A stretch of 34,927 nucleotides of DNA from positions 1 through 34,927 of the forward strand of contig CALMMC010000109.1 of assembly GCA_937868205.1 (NCBI GenBank). Reading direction: 5' to 3'. The position numbers and the translations under genes are program-made. The notes under the pieces were generated by a model that ran no database searches, was not told the DNA's origin, and was given only the letters and a program-made list of their open reading frames with translations. The number at the start of each line of letters is the position of its first letter. Positions within the stretch are counted from its first letter, which is position 1. Shown here piece after piece: positions 17,088 through 24,717 of this stretch. The DNA comes from JAAZPG01 sp012797375 (GTDB lineage: Bacteria; Acidobacteriota; Aminicenantia; Aminicenantales; UBA4085).

Positions 17088-17166
17088 CGCATTTCCCCCC
17101 GGGATTTTCTTTGAGATTTTTGGAGACAAATCGCGTCTTTTATATCAGGAGACATGGCGGGCGTGG

Positions 17167-17193
17167 CTTGAGGTGCCATTTTGGCACCTCAAG
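17167..17193. repeat. Palindrome A of the ORF6N-associated family
   Basis: Arm CTTGAGGTGCCA (17167-17178), loop TTT, and the exact reverse complement at 17182-17193. Same architecture as palindromes B, C and D: 12-15 base arms around a 3-base loop. Confidence 0.8.
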
Positions 17194-17196
17194 TTC

Positions 17197-17223
17197 TTTA
17201 AGATCACAATCTGTGATCTTAAA
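17197..17223. repeat. Palindrome B of the ORF6N-associated family
   Basis: Arm TTTAAGATCACA (17197-17208), loop ATC, and the exact reverse complement at 17212-17223, 3 bases after palindrome A. The GATCACA portion is identical to palindrome D. Confidence 0.8.
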
Positions 17224-17275
17224 AAAGCCTTGAGACTAATGGATTTTATCGACAATCGTGATTCAGCGTGTTTGT

Positions 17276-17308
17276 AAACTTGAAATCGCAAATTGCGATT
17301 TCAAGTTT
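17276..17308. repeat. Palindrome C, in the leader of the ORF6N gene
   Basis: Arm AAACTTGAAATCGCA (17276-17290), loop AAT, exact reverse complement at 17294-17308. It ends 2 bases before the ribosome binding site of the ORF6N gene and differs from palindrome D at two arm positions, both compensated in the opposite arm. Confidence 0.85.
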
Positions 17309-17321
17309 GAAGGGGGAAAAC

Positions 17322-17837
17322 ATGGTTGCTGAGAGCTTGGTCCCTGTCGAGGGTATCGAGCGGGCGATTCTCATGCTGCGCGGCCAAAAAGTCATGTTGG
17401 ATAAGGATTTAGCAGAATTGTATGGGGTTGATGTTAGGACATTGAATCAAGCCGTTAAGCGCAACATTGGCCGTTTTCCAAATGATTTTATGTTCCAGTT
17501 GTCCAATAGCGAGTGTGAAAACTTGAGATCACAAATTGTGATCTCAAGTTTAAATGGTTATGGCGGCCGTCGATATCTTCCCTATGCCTTCACCGAGCAG
17601 GGCGTAGCCATGCTTTCCAGCGTCCTTCGCAGCCCGAGTGCCGTTCAGGTCAACATCGAGATTATGCGCGCCTTCGTCCGCCTGAGGCAGATGCTTCAAT
17701 CCAATGCCGAGCTTGCTCGAAAGCTCGCGGCGCTCGAGAAAAAGTATGATACGAGATTCAAGATTGTCTTCGACGCAATTCGCGCTCTTATGAAACCGCC
17801 GTCAAAACCGAAAAAGCGGATTGGCTTCGGGTCCTGA
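17322..17837 (+). CDS. ORF6N-domain DNA-binding protein
   Basis: The first ~100 residues match the ORF6N domain found in phage antirepressor-like and mobile-element proteins (VEGIERAILML, then LDKDLAELYGV, NQAVKRN, FPNDFMFQLS). It continues with GGRRYLPYAFTEQGVAML, which is typical of the bacterial family. The chosen ATG at 17322 has AGGGGG 5 bases upstream, giving 171 residues. An in-frame GTG at 17268 would add 18 residues, including NLKSQIAISSL encoded by palindrome C. Inside the gene, palindrome D encodes the near-identical NLRSQIVISSL between the domain and the GGRRY motif. The last ~50 residues are helical and charged, likely a coiled coil. Regulation by binding to its own palindromic leader is possible but unproven. 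Confidence 0.85.
   Translation: MVAESLVPVEGIERAILMLRGQKVMLDKDLAELYGVDVRTLNQAVKRNIGRFPNDFMFQLSNSECENLRSQIVISSLNGYGGRRYLPYAFTEQGVAMLSSVLRSPSAVQVNIEIMRAFVRLRQMLQSNAELARKLAALEKKYDTRFKIVFDAIRALMKPPSKPKKRIGFGS
17519..17551. repeat. Palindrome D, in frame inside the ORF6N gene
   Basis: Arm AAACTTGAGATCACA (17519-17533), loop AAT, exact reverse complement at 17537-17551. The 33-base length keeps the reading frame and the element supplies about 11 residues of the protein. Confidence 0.85.
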
Positions 17838-17871
17838 AATAGCTTCGCATCCGCTCCCCCCTCTCCCCAAA

Positions 17872-17900
17872 TTGACACGTTTGTCTTTCTAGCCTAAACT
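17872..17900 (+). promoter_or_regulatory. Sigma70-type promoter of the VOC-YdeI operon
   Basis: Perfect -35 TTGACA (17872-17877), 17-base spacer, -10 TAAACT (17895-17900). Transcription would begin near 17907, about 70 bases before the VOC start. Confidence 0.7.
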
Positions 17901-17975
17901 CCGGCTGGTTTTCCTCCATGCCGGAAACTCTGGATGAATTCTTCGCCCGCATATCCTCTTGAAAGGACATATCTC

Positions 17976-18368
17976 ATGCGCATCAACCTCAACAGCGTCA
18001 TGGTCGATGACCAGGAGAAGGCCCTCAAGTTCTACACCGAATCCCTGGGATTCGTGAAGAAGGCCGACGTCCCGGTGGGGGAATACCGGTGGATCACGGT
18101 CGTTTCCCCGGAGGGAAGGGACGACATCGAGCTGGTCCTCGAGCCGCTGGGATTTCCCCCGTCGAAGGTCTATCAGAAGGCCCTTTTCGACGCGGGAATC
18201 CCGGCGACTTCGTTTGAATCCAAAGACATCAAGGCGGAGTACACCCGGCTGAAGGAAAAGGGCGTCGTCTTTCGGGGCGAGCTGCGGTTCCACGGCCCGG
18301 TCACGGAAGCGATCTTCGAGGACACCTGCGGCAACCTGATCCAGATCGTCCAGCCGGAAAAGGGCTGA
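17976..18368 (+). CDS. VOC-family protein (glyoxalase/bleomycin-resistance-like)
   Basis: A 130-residue single-chain VOC protein. It opens with MRINLNSVMVDDQEKALKFY, followed by ESLGF, the usual glyoxalase-like first module. It ends with ATSFESKDIKAEYTRLKEKG and IFEDTCGNLIQIVQ, the usual second module. Glu in IELVLE and the final Asn-Leu-Ile-Gln strand are typical of the superfamily. The ATG at 17976 has AAAGGA 8 bases upstream; upstream in-frame sequence is not conserved-looking. The GTG of the YdeI-like gene follows 8 bases after the stop, so the two are likely co-translated. Substrate unknown. Confidence 0.88.
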   Translation: MRINLNSVMVDDQEKALKFYTESLGFVKKADVPVGEYRWITVVSPEGRDDIELVLEPLGFPPSKVYQKALFDAGIPATSFESKDIKAEYTRLKEKGVVFRGELRFHGPVTEAIFEDTCGNLIQIVQPEKG

Positions 18369-18376
18369 ACGCGCTC

Positions 18377-18946
18377 GTGGAAATCGGAAAGACCCTCTAC
18401 GTCGCGAACCGCCGGGAGTGGCGGGCCTGGCTGAGGAAGAACTACAAAAAAGAACGGGACATCTGGCTTATCTATTACAAGAAGGATTCGGGCAAGCCCC
18501 GCATCCCGTATAACGACGCGGTCGAGGAAGCCCTCTGCTTCGGCTGGATCGACAGCATCATCAAGAAAATGGACGCGGAACGCTTCGTCCAGCGGTTTTC
18601 GAAGCGCAATCCCAAAAGCCCCTATTCCCAGGCCAATACCGAGCGCCTGCGGGCCATGATCGACAAGGGGAAGGTCGTCAAGGACGTCCTGGCGACTCTG
18701 GGGAACCTGGGAAAAGGGGAGGAGTTCGTCGTCCCGCCCGACATCCTCAAGGCCGTCAAAGCCGACAAGGCCGCTTGGAAACATTTCCAAAAGCTCTCGC
18801 CGGGCTACATCCGCATCCGCGTCGGCTACATCGACCGCTCCCGAATCCGGCCGGATTTCTTCAAGAAGCGGTTGGATTACTTCATCAAGATGACGGCCAA
18901 GGGCAAGACGTTCGGTTACGGCGGGATTGAGAAGTATTATAAATAG
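18377..18946 (+). CDS. YdeI/OmdA-family protein
   Basis: The 189 residues match the YdeI or OmpD-associated (OmdA) family throughout. Visible landmarks are the early WRAWLRKNYKKERDIWLIYYKK, then PYNDAVEEALCFGWIDS, FSKRNPKSPYS and the closing RLDYFIKMTAKGKTFGYGG. In the best-known member, E. coli YdeI, the protein was linked to stress and antimicrobial-peptide tolerance, but the biochemical role is unclear. The start is a GTG, 8 bases after the VOC stop. The GC content matches the left half of the window, so these two genes look native although they border the defence cluster. Confidence 0.88.
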   Translation: MEIGKTLYVANRREWRAWLRKNYKKERDIWLIYYKKDSGKPRIPYNDAVEEALCFGWIDSIIKKMDAERFVQRFSKRNPKSPYSQANTERLRAMIDKGKVVKDVLATLGNLGKGEEFVVPPDILKAVKADKAAWKHFQKLSPGYIRIRVGYIDRSRIRPDFFKKRLDYFIKMTAKGKTFGYGGIEKYYK

Positions 18947-18978
18947 AGCTATTTACGGCTCTTATCTGCTTGATTTCA

Positions 18979-19007
18979 TTGACTATTTGATTGCCCTGAC
19001 CTATACT
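18979..19007 (+). promoter_or_regulatory. Sigma70-type promoter of the GmrSD-like gene
   Basis: TTGACT (18979-18984), 17-base spacer, TATACT (19002-19007). Transcription would start near 19014. Confidence 0.7.
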
Positions 19008-19030
19008 CCGGGTATGTCAGTCGGGGTATT

Positions 19031-19055
19031 TGCTAATGTATTTAAATCATTAGCA
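19031..19055. promoter_or_regulatory. Operator-like palindrome in the GmrSD leader
   Basis: TGCTAATG (19031-19038) and CATTAGCA (19048-19055) with a 9-base AT-only centre. It lies between the predicted transcription start and the GGAGG at 19057-19061. It could be a repressor site or an RNA hairpin next to the ribosome binding site. Confidence 0.5.
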
Positions 19056-19068
19056 TGGAGGCTATAAC

Positions 19069-20751
19069 ATGCCAGTCACTATCCATGCCGTCGAAAAGGC
19101 CCTCTTTAAAATATTCAATAATGATTTTTTATTTGCAATTCCTCCTTATCAGCGTCCATATGCATGGACTACAGACCAGGCGGGTGAGTTACTTTCGGAT
19201 TTGTTGGCATTTTTAGGAGATGATGCGCAGCCGATTGATGATGTAAATCCGTATTTTTTAGGAAGCATAGTTTTAATTAAAGACGCGGATTCATCGAAGG
19301 CTGATATTGTCGATGGTCAACAAAGATTGACAACTCTGACGATTCTTCTTGCGGTTCTGCGCGCTCAAGTTCCATCTGAATACGCTCAGGAAATAACGAA
19401 ATATTTGTATGAAAGAGGGGATGTGATTATAGGAACGTTAAATCGTTATCGGCTCAATTTACGCGAGCGAGACGAAAAGTTTTTCCGTGAATATATTCAA
19501 GATGAAAACGGGATTAATGGTCTGCTGAATCTTGAAAAAAAGCAATTGTCCGATAGCCAGCAAAACATTAAAACGAATGCAATTTATTTTAATAATGCCC
19601 TCACGGAACTTACCGAGCCGCAAAGAGTCAGGCTTTTACAGTATTTAATGCGTCGTTGCTATTTAGTTGTAGTGTCAACTCCTGACCTTGATTCTGCTTT
19701 TCGTATATTCACCGTGCTGAATGCGCGCGGATTGGATTTAAAGCTTTCCGATTTACTTAAGGCCGAAGTTATTGGAGCTATACCGAAAAATCAACAAGAA
19801 AAGTATACGGAGATATGGGAAAGTGAGGAGGAGGATCTGGGGCGAGATACATTTCAAGATCTGTTTGCCCACATACGAATGATATACCGCAAGACTAAAC
19901 CGCGGGAAATGGCTCTTAATGAGTTCCGCAAGTATATTTTGCCACTGCAAGAGAAACAAGTGTTTATTGACAAAATTATTAAGCCGTACTCGGATTCTCT
20001 TGAGATAATTAAAGACGCGAATTATCAAAGTGAAAAAGGCGCGGAACCGATTAACTCTATGCTTCGATGGCTGAGGAAAATAGATAACTCCGATTGGGTA
20101 CCTCCCGCAATTTTGTACCTGTCCCAAAACCGGCATTCTCCGGATAAACTTATTAAGTTCTTTATCGCCCTAGAAAGAATGGCAGCGGGTCAAATGATAT
20201 TACGGGATGACGTTAATGATCGAATTGAACGGAATGGAAAGCTGATAAATCTTATTGAAGAAAATAGAGATTTATATGCTCCCGATTCGCCTCTTCAATT
20301 TACTTCAGATGAAATCAACCGAATAATGGAAACCTTGAACGGAAACTTGTATCTTATTAAGCGGATCAGGCTCTATGTTCTTCTTCGCCTTGATTCTGCG
20401 CTCGCGCAGGGTGAAGCTACCTATGATTATCCTATCATAACAGTTGAGCACGTTCTTCCTCAAAGTCCCAGCGAGGGAAGTGTATGGTTAAAATGGTTTC
20501 CAACAGAGGAAGATAGAGCAAAATATACGCATCGAATTGGAAACTTGGCTTTGCTTTCCGGTAAGAAGAACGCTCAAGCGCAAAATTTTGATTTTAATAT
20601 TAAGAAGGAAAAATATTTCGCCACACGCAAGGGGATATCTCCGTTCGCGATTACTACACAAGTATTACAAAAATCCGAATGGACTCCTGATGTAATTGAA
20701 CAGCGACAAATAGAGCTTCTTACGAAGCTAAAAGAATTATGGAACCTGTGA
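19069..20751 (+). CDS. GmrSD-like DUF262-DUF1524 nuclease (type IV restriction-like)
   Basis: A single 560-residue chain. The N-terminal DUF262 (GmrS-like, ParB-related NTPase) domain carries IPPYQRPYAW at residues 24-33 and VDGQQRLTTL near 82. The C-terminal DUF1524 domain carries an HNH-type nuclease site, with EHVLPQ near 461 followed by HRIGNLALLSGKKNAQAQNFDF. E. coli GmrSD and related enzymes cut DNA with modified bases using nucleotide energy, so defence against modified phage DNA is the likely role. The start has GGAGG with 7-base spacing, a strong own promoter and an operator-like palindrome. The gene is clearly more AT-rich than both neighbours (YdeI and hsdR), suggesting separate acquisition. 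Confidence 0.9.
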   Translation: MPVTIHAVEKALFKIFNNDFLFAIPPYQRPYAWTTDQAGELLSDLLAFLGDDAQPIDDVNPYFLGSIVLIKDADSSKADIVDGQQRLTTLTILLAVLRAQVPSEYAQEITKYLYERGDVIIGTLNRYRLNLRERDEKFFREYIQDENGINGLLNLEKKQLSDSQQNIKTNAIYFNNALTELTEPQRVRLLQYLMRRCYLVVVSTPDLDSAFRIFTVLNARGLDLKLSDLLKAEVIGAIPKNQQEKYTEIWESEEEDLGRDTFQDLFAHIRMIYRKTKPREMALNEFRKYILPLQEKQVFIDKIIKPYSDSLEIIKDANYQSEKGAEPINSMLRWLRKIDNSDWVPPAILYLSQNRHSPDKLIKFFIALERMAAGQMILRDDVNDRIERNGKLINLIEENRDLYAPDSPLQFTSDEINRIMETLNGNLYLIKRIRLYVLLRLDSALAQGEATYDYPIITVEHVLPQSPSEGSVWLKWFPTEEDRAKYTHRIGNLALLSGKKNAQAQNFDFNIKKEKYFATRKGISPFAITTQVLQKSEWTPDVIEQRQIELLTKLKELWNL

Positions 20752-20762
20752 CGTGATATTTG

Positions 20763-20791
20763 TTGAAGAAACTAGGCAAGGCAAATAGTAT
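20763..20791 (+). promoter_or_regulatory. Possible promoter for the type I restriction operon
   Basis: TTGAAG (20763-20768), 17-base spacer, TAGTAT (20786-20791), in the 69-base gap before hsdR. Match to consensus is moderate. Confidence 0.4.
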
Positions 20792-20820
20792 TATGTATTA
20801 ATTCAGAAATAGAATGAAAT

Positions 20821-23307
20821 ATGCCTCTTAACGAAGCCGATACCCGGGCCAAACTGATCGATCCGGCGATCCATAAGAATGGCTGGACCGAGGATCTGAT
20901 TCGACGAGAGGAAACGGCTGGTTCGGTCGAGATTATCGGCGGAAAGGCACGACGCCGCGCTCGCGGGAAAATCGACTATATCCTCAGAGTTAAAGTCAAC
21001 CTGGATACTCAACCCGTTGCCTTGGCTCTTATTGAGGCGAAAAAGGAAAGCCTCCCGCCCGGCCATGGTTTGGACCAGGGTAAGGGCTATGCCGAATGCA
21101 AACGGTTGAACGTCAAATTCATCTTCGCCTCAAATGGTCATCAGTTTGTCGAATTCGATTGCTTCTCCGGGCTGACGTCCGCGCCTAAACCGATCGATTC
21201 TTTCCCGTCCCCTTTGGAGCTTCGCCTTCGCTACGAAAAAGGCATGGGCTTTGCCCTGGAATCGCCGGTCGCCCGGCCATTGCTCCAAACATATCCGGGC
21301 GGCGAGGGGACACGACGCTACTACCAGGACGCGGCCATACGTGCCGTCATGGAAAAAATTGCTCAATGCGAATTGTCCGGCAAACCCAAACGAGCCCTTC
21401 TTTCCCTGGCGACCGGATCAGGAAAAACCTTCATCGCCGTTAACCTTCTCAAGCGCATTTCCGACGCCGGTCGACTTACTCGCGCACTGTTTGTCTGCGA
21501 CCGGGACGAGCTCCGCGCTCAGGCCGTCAAGGCCTTCCAGAATGTCTTTGGTTCCGACGCTGCCGAAGTGTATCGGAAATCCGACGGGACCAACAACGCG
21601 AAAAATGCCCGCATCCATGTCGCGACCTATCAAACGCTTGGCATCGAGAGTGAAAATGGTGATGCTTCTCTCCTGACCACCTTTTATCCGGGAGACTATT
21701 TCACCCACGTCGTCATCGACGAATGTCATCGCTCGGCTTGGGGAAAGTGGTCCCAGGTGCTCACCCGGAACCAAAACGCGGTTCATATCGGCCTGACCGC
21801 AACCCCGCGCCGGTTGGCAGAGACGCTCAAGAAAGAAGTCGAACGGGCAGAGGGGGTTCCGTATTCTCTTCCCCAGGCGGCGGAGGGCGAGATTACGCCG
21901 GGAAGCGTGTTGACGCATAAATCCGAAGCGAATTACGTCGTCAGCAAGGAAATAAAGGCGGACGCCGAAATCACAGCCAACAACCTGGCGTACTTCGGCG
22001 AACCGGCCTACGAGTACGACATTGCTCAGGCCATCGAGGACGGCTACCTGGCCGCCTGCGAAATCCAGAAAGGTCGCGTCAACCTCGACGATACCGGCAT
22101 TACCAAAGACGAGATCATTGCCCGAAATCCCATCGATGCCCTAACCGGGCTGCCGATCGGCGCCGAACAGATCGAGGAGCTCTACCAGAGAACCCAGTAC
22201 GAAGACCGGATCCTGTTGCCGGATCGCGTCCTGGCCATGTGCGGAGATTTGTTTAAGTATTTGCTGGACACTGGCGGGCCCGAACAGAAAACCATTGTAT
22301 TTTGCGCCCGCGATCGCCATGCCGACGATGTGGCCGTTTGTTTGAATAATCTTTACGCTAAATGGTGTTCCGAAAACAACAGACAAAGATTGGAATATTT
22401 TGCTTTCAAGTGTACCGCGGCGAGCAGCGGCAACGACCAGTTGCCCGATCTCCGTGCTTCTTCTCGGAGTCATTTCGTCGCCACAACCGTCGAGCTTCTG
22501 ACGACCGGCGTGGATGTGCCCTGCGTGAGAAACATCGTGTTTTTCAAGTATCTCAAGAGCCCGATCAGCTTCTACCAGATGGTCGGGCGCGGTACGCGAA
22601 TCGACGCACCGACGGGGAAATTGATGTTTCGGGTCTATGACTATACCGACGCGACGCGTTTATTCGGCGAAGAATTCGTTACCAAGCCGCGTAAAACCAG
22701 CGAAGGCGATGGGCCCGGCTCCGAGCCGCCAATGCCCGAACCGTCAATCAGCGTGGAAGGCTTCGACGTTCATGTTACCGAAGCCGGGAGGTTTATCGTC
22801 GCCGACGTGGACGGAAGGGCGATGCCCGTTCCGATCGAAGATTACAAGGCGCGCATGGCCGCCCGATTGGTCCAGGAGGTCCACTCGCTCAACGACTTCC
22901 GGCGTCGCTGGATCAACCCGCCCTCGCGACACGACCTGATAGACGCGCTCGTGACGGGCGGGTATTCGCCCAACGTCGTACGCATGGTTGACGGTAAAGC
23001 GGAATATGACCTTTACGACGTCTTGGCGGAACTCGGATGGGGGATGAGCCCGCGGACTCGCCATGATCGGACTATGGCCTTCACCTACAAGCATGAGGAT
23101 TGGATTAAGGGTTTGCCCGGCAATACCGCGGCGACGATCCGCGCGATTGCCGGCCAGTTCGAACGCGGGGGGACGGAAGGGCTGGAAAACCCTCAAATCT
23201 TCCAGACGCCTGAAGTCAAGGCCGCCGGCGGGCTGGCGGCGCTTGAATCAGCCGGCGAGCCAAACGAATTGTTGAAAGAAACCAAAGAAAGGATGTTCGC
23301 GGCGTGA
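20821..23307 (+). CDS. hsdR: Type I restriction enzyme R subunit (EcoEI-like helicase-nuclease)
   Basis: The 828-residue motor and nuclease subunit. The N-terminal PD-(D/E)XK nuclease has Asp in GKIDYILR near residue 51 and Glu-x-Lys in LIEAKKE near 73. The SF2 motor has Walker A LATGSGKTF near 198, DECH near 300 and GLTATPRR. The later motif VGRGTRI and a C-terminal region of the EcoEI_R_C type follow. This subgroup is shorter than the ~1,000-residue EcoKI type, so the length is normal. There is no strong ribosome binding site before the ATG at 20821. The end overlaps the next small ORF by four bases (GTGA). Base composition is nearer the left-hand genome than that of GmrSD. Confidence 0.95.
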   Translation: MPLNEADTRAKLIDPAIHKNGWTEDLIRREETAGSVEIIGGKARRRARGKIDYILRVKVNLDTQPVALALIEAKKESLPPGHGLDQGKGYAECKRLNVKFIFASNGHQFVEFDCFSGLTSAPKPIDSFPSPLELRLRYEKGMGFALESPVARPLLQTYPGGEGTRRYYQDAAIRAVMEKIAQCELSGKPKRALLSLATGSGKTFIAVNLLKRISDAGRLTRALFVCDRDELRAQAVKAFQNVFGSDAAEVYRKSDGTNNAKNARIHVATYQTLGIESENGDASLLTTFYPGDYFTHVVIDECHRSAWGKWSQVLTRNQNAVHIGLTATPRRLAETLKKEVERAEGVPYSLPQAAEGEITPGSVLTHKSEANYVVSKEIKADAEITANNLAYFGEPAYEYDIAQAIEDGYLAACEIQKGRVNLDDTGITKDEIIARNPIDALTGLPIGAEQIEELYQRTQYEDRILLPDRVLAMCGDLFKYLLDTGGPEQKTIVFCARDRHADDVAVCLNNLYAKWCSENNRQRLEYFAFKCTAASSGNDQLPDLRASSRSHFVATTVELLTTGVDVPCVRNIVFFKYLKSPISFYQMVGRGTRIDAPTGKLMFRVYDYTDATRLFGEEFVTKPRKTSEGDGPGSEPPMPEPSISVEGFDVHVTEAGRFIVADVDGRAMPVPIEDYKARMAARLVQEVHSLNDFRRRWINPPSRHDLIDALVTGGYSPNVVRMVDGKAEYDLYDVLAELGWGMSPRTRHDRTMAFTYKHEDWIKGLPGNTAATIRAIAGQFERGGTEGLENPQIFQTPEVKAAGGLAALESAGEPNELLKETKERMFAA

Positions 23308-23468
23308 AGAATCTAAATTCATCGCCCTGTAACTCGAAGTATATTTGTACTTTCGCCGAGGGTTGGCCGGTTAAGGCAATAATGCAAGCAGCGCTTTCAC
23401 AAAGCCCCTTTCAATTCCATGGCGTGCCTCCGAGTATTGAGGAGATCGAGAAGGAACTCGCTGAATGA
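23304..23468 (+). CDS. Small ORF overlapping hsdR (54 residues), unknown
   Basis: A short frame starting with GTG inside the hsdR stop (GTGA) and ending in an ATGA overlap with the next mini-ORF. The product has a hydrophilic N-terminus and a C-terminal half containing SPFQFHGVPP then SIEEIEKELAE, which reads like real protein with an acidic helix. I do not recognise a family. Start-stop overlap at both ends argues for co-translation. Alternatives are the remnant of a longer gene or chance. Confidence 0.45.
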   Translation: MKNLNSSPCNSKYICTFAEGWPVKAIMQAALSQSPFQFHGVPPSIEEIEKELAE

Positions 23469-23518
23469 AGATAAACGAAGCCGGCAAGCTCACGGCATGG
23501 CGCGATATAGGGGCATGA
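23465..23518 (+). CDS. Mini-ORF (17 residues) linking the small ORF to hsdS
   Basis: Starts in ATGA overlap with the stop of the preceding small ORF, with AAGGA 9 bases upstream, and ends in another ATGA overlapping the likely hsdS start. It is too short to judge. It may serve only to hand ribosomes to hsdS, or be a frameshifted leftover. Confidence 0.25.
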   Translation: MKINEAGKLTAWRDIGA

Positions 23519-24717
23519 GAACGGCAATGGAGCATACAAAGAAATCGGCCGTATCGACCGTTCAATCGGATATGAAGCGAAAACTTCCCGACGGCTGGCG
23601 GTGGGTGAAACTCGCGGAGTTCATGCCAAAGAAGGTGGGTTCGATAGACCCTTCAATGGACCCGGATGAGGCTTTCGTCCTGTATAGCATCCCCTCTTTT
23701 GACCGTGGAGAACCAGATACGGTCTTCGGGAAAACGGTGGGATCAACGAAACAAATAGTGCGTTCTGGCGATGTCTTATTATCTAAAATCGTTCCTCATA
23801 TTCGAAGGACGTGTGTTGTCGGAAATGCGCCGGGAAGGAGGATAATTGCTTCTACAGAATGGATCGTATTCCGGACTGATAAGGCCGAATCGGAATACCT
23901 AAAATACGCTCTGGCTGACGATGACTTCCATAAGGAATTCATGGATACGACATCGGGGGTTGGCGGTTCGTTACTAAGGGCGCGACCAACGCTCGTCGCT
24001 CATATCGAAATTCCTCTCCCTCCTTTGGCAGAACAACGGCGAATCGCCGGAATCCTCAAGGAGCAGATGGCGGCGGTGGATAAGGCTCGAAAAGCGGCCC
24101 AGGAGCGGCTTGAGGCAGCAAAAACTCTGCCTGATTCTTTCATTTGGGAATCGTTAAAAAGTGGGAAAAAATCGAAAAGATTTCTTGGTGATTGCCTCGT
24201 CGAAGTTCGAAAAGGAGTCGGAAAGGATTGGGGAAAATATCCCGTTTTGGGAGCAACGCGAAATGGTTTGGCTTTAGCTAAAGAACCAGTAGGGAAAAAT
24301 CCGGAAAGATATAAATTAGTTGATCCTGTGACAGTATTTTATAATCCAATGCGTATCCTATTGGGATCCATCGCTGTCGTAGATTATAGCGATCAAGCAG
24401 GTATTACGAGTCCTGACTACGTTGTTATTAAAGGAAAAGAAGGAATATTGGATACGAGATGGTTCTATTATTGGTTTAGATCTTCTAAGGGTGCTCATTT
24501 GATTGATTCTTTATCTCGTGGAGCTGTTCGAGAACGTATTCTATTTAATAGATTGTCTGTTGGTAATATTGAAATCCCCGATTATGAAACGCAACTCCAT
24601 GCTTCTCGCCATATGGCATATCTGAATCCTATAGTTGAGAAAATATCGAACGAATTAAATATAATCAACGCTTTGCCAGCAGCATTGCTTCGCCAAGCAT
24701 TCAATGGAGAACTATAA
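23515..24717 (+). CDS. hsdS: Type I restriction enzyme S (specificity) subunit
   Basis: DNA-recognition subunit with two target recognition domains. The first covers about residues 18-175 (DGWRWVKL opens it, IEIPLPPLAEQRRIAGIL closes it). It is followed by a conserved helical spacer (VDKARKAAQERLEAAKTLPDSF). The second covers about 205-355 and ends with IEIPD and a C-terminal helix to LLRQAFNGEL. The frame is open further upstream, but I take the ATG at 23515, which overlaps the preceding stop; 23527 and 23572 are alternatives. Length is 400 residues, normal for HsdS. The second recognition domain is distinctly more AT-rich than the first, suggesting domain exchange. The stop overlaps the next start (TAATG). 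Confidence 0.93.
   Translation: MRTAMEHTKKSAVSTVQSDMKRKLPDGWRWVKLAEFMPKKVGSIDPSMDPDEAFVLYSIPSFDRGEPDTVFGKTVGSTKQIVRSGDVLLSKIVPHIRRTCVVGNAPGRRIIASTEWIVFRTDKAESEYLKYALADDDFHKEFMDTTSGVGGSLLRARPTLVAHIEIPLPPLAEQRRIAGILKEQMAAVDKARKAAQERLEAAKTLPDSFIWESLKSGKKSKRFLGDCLVEVRKGVGKDWGKYPVLGATRNGLALAKEPVGKNPERYKLVDPVTVFYNPMRILLGSIAVVDYSDQAGITSPDYVVIKGKEGILDTRWFYYWFRSSKGAHLIDSLSRGAVRERILFNRLSVGNIEIPDYETQLHASRHMAYLNPIVEKISNELNIINALPAALLRQAFNGEL

Larger units (their letters stand above)
16961..17321. other. Non-coding, repeat-rich gap between the ABC exporter and ORF6N gene
   Basis: No convincing gene. It holds one composite REP-like hairpin and three palindromes, listed separately, and marks the change from the GC-rich left half to mixed composition. 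An open frame from 16994 to 17233 gives a 79-residue product whose end (LRCHFGTSSSLRSQ) is encoded by palindromes A and B and resembles the variable segment of ORF6N proteins. It could be a remnant of a second ORF6N gene. Confidence 0.6.

Noticed and set aside
23515..24717. Invertible or phase-variable hsdS
   Set aside because: There is only one hsdS copy here. I saw no inverted repeats shared with a second copy and no simple-sequence tract that would switch the frame.
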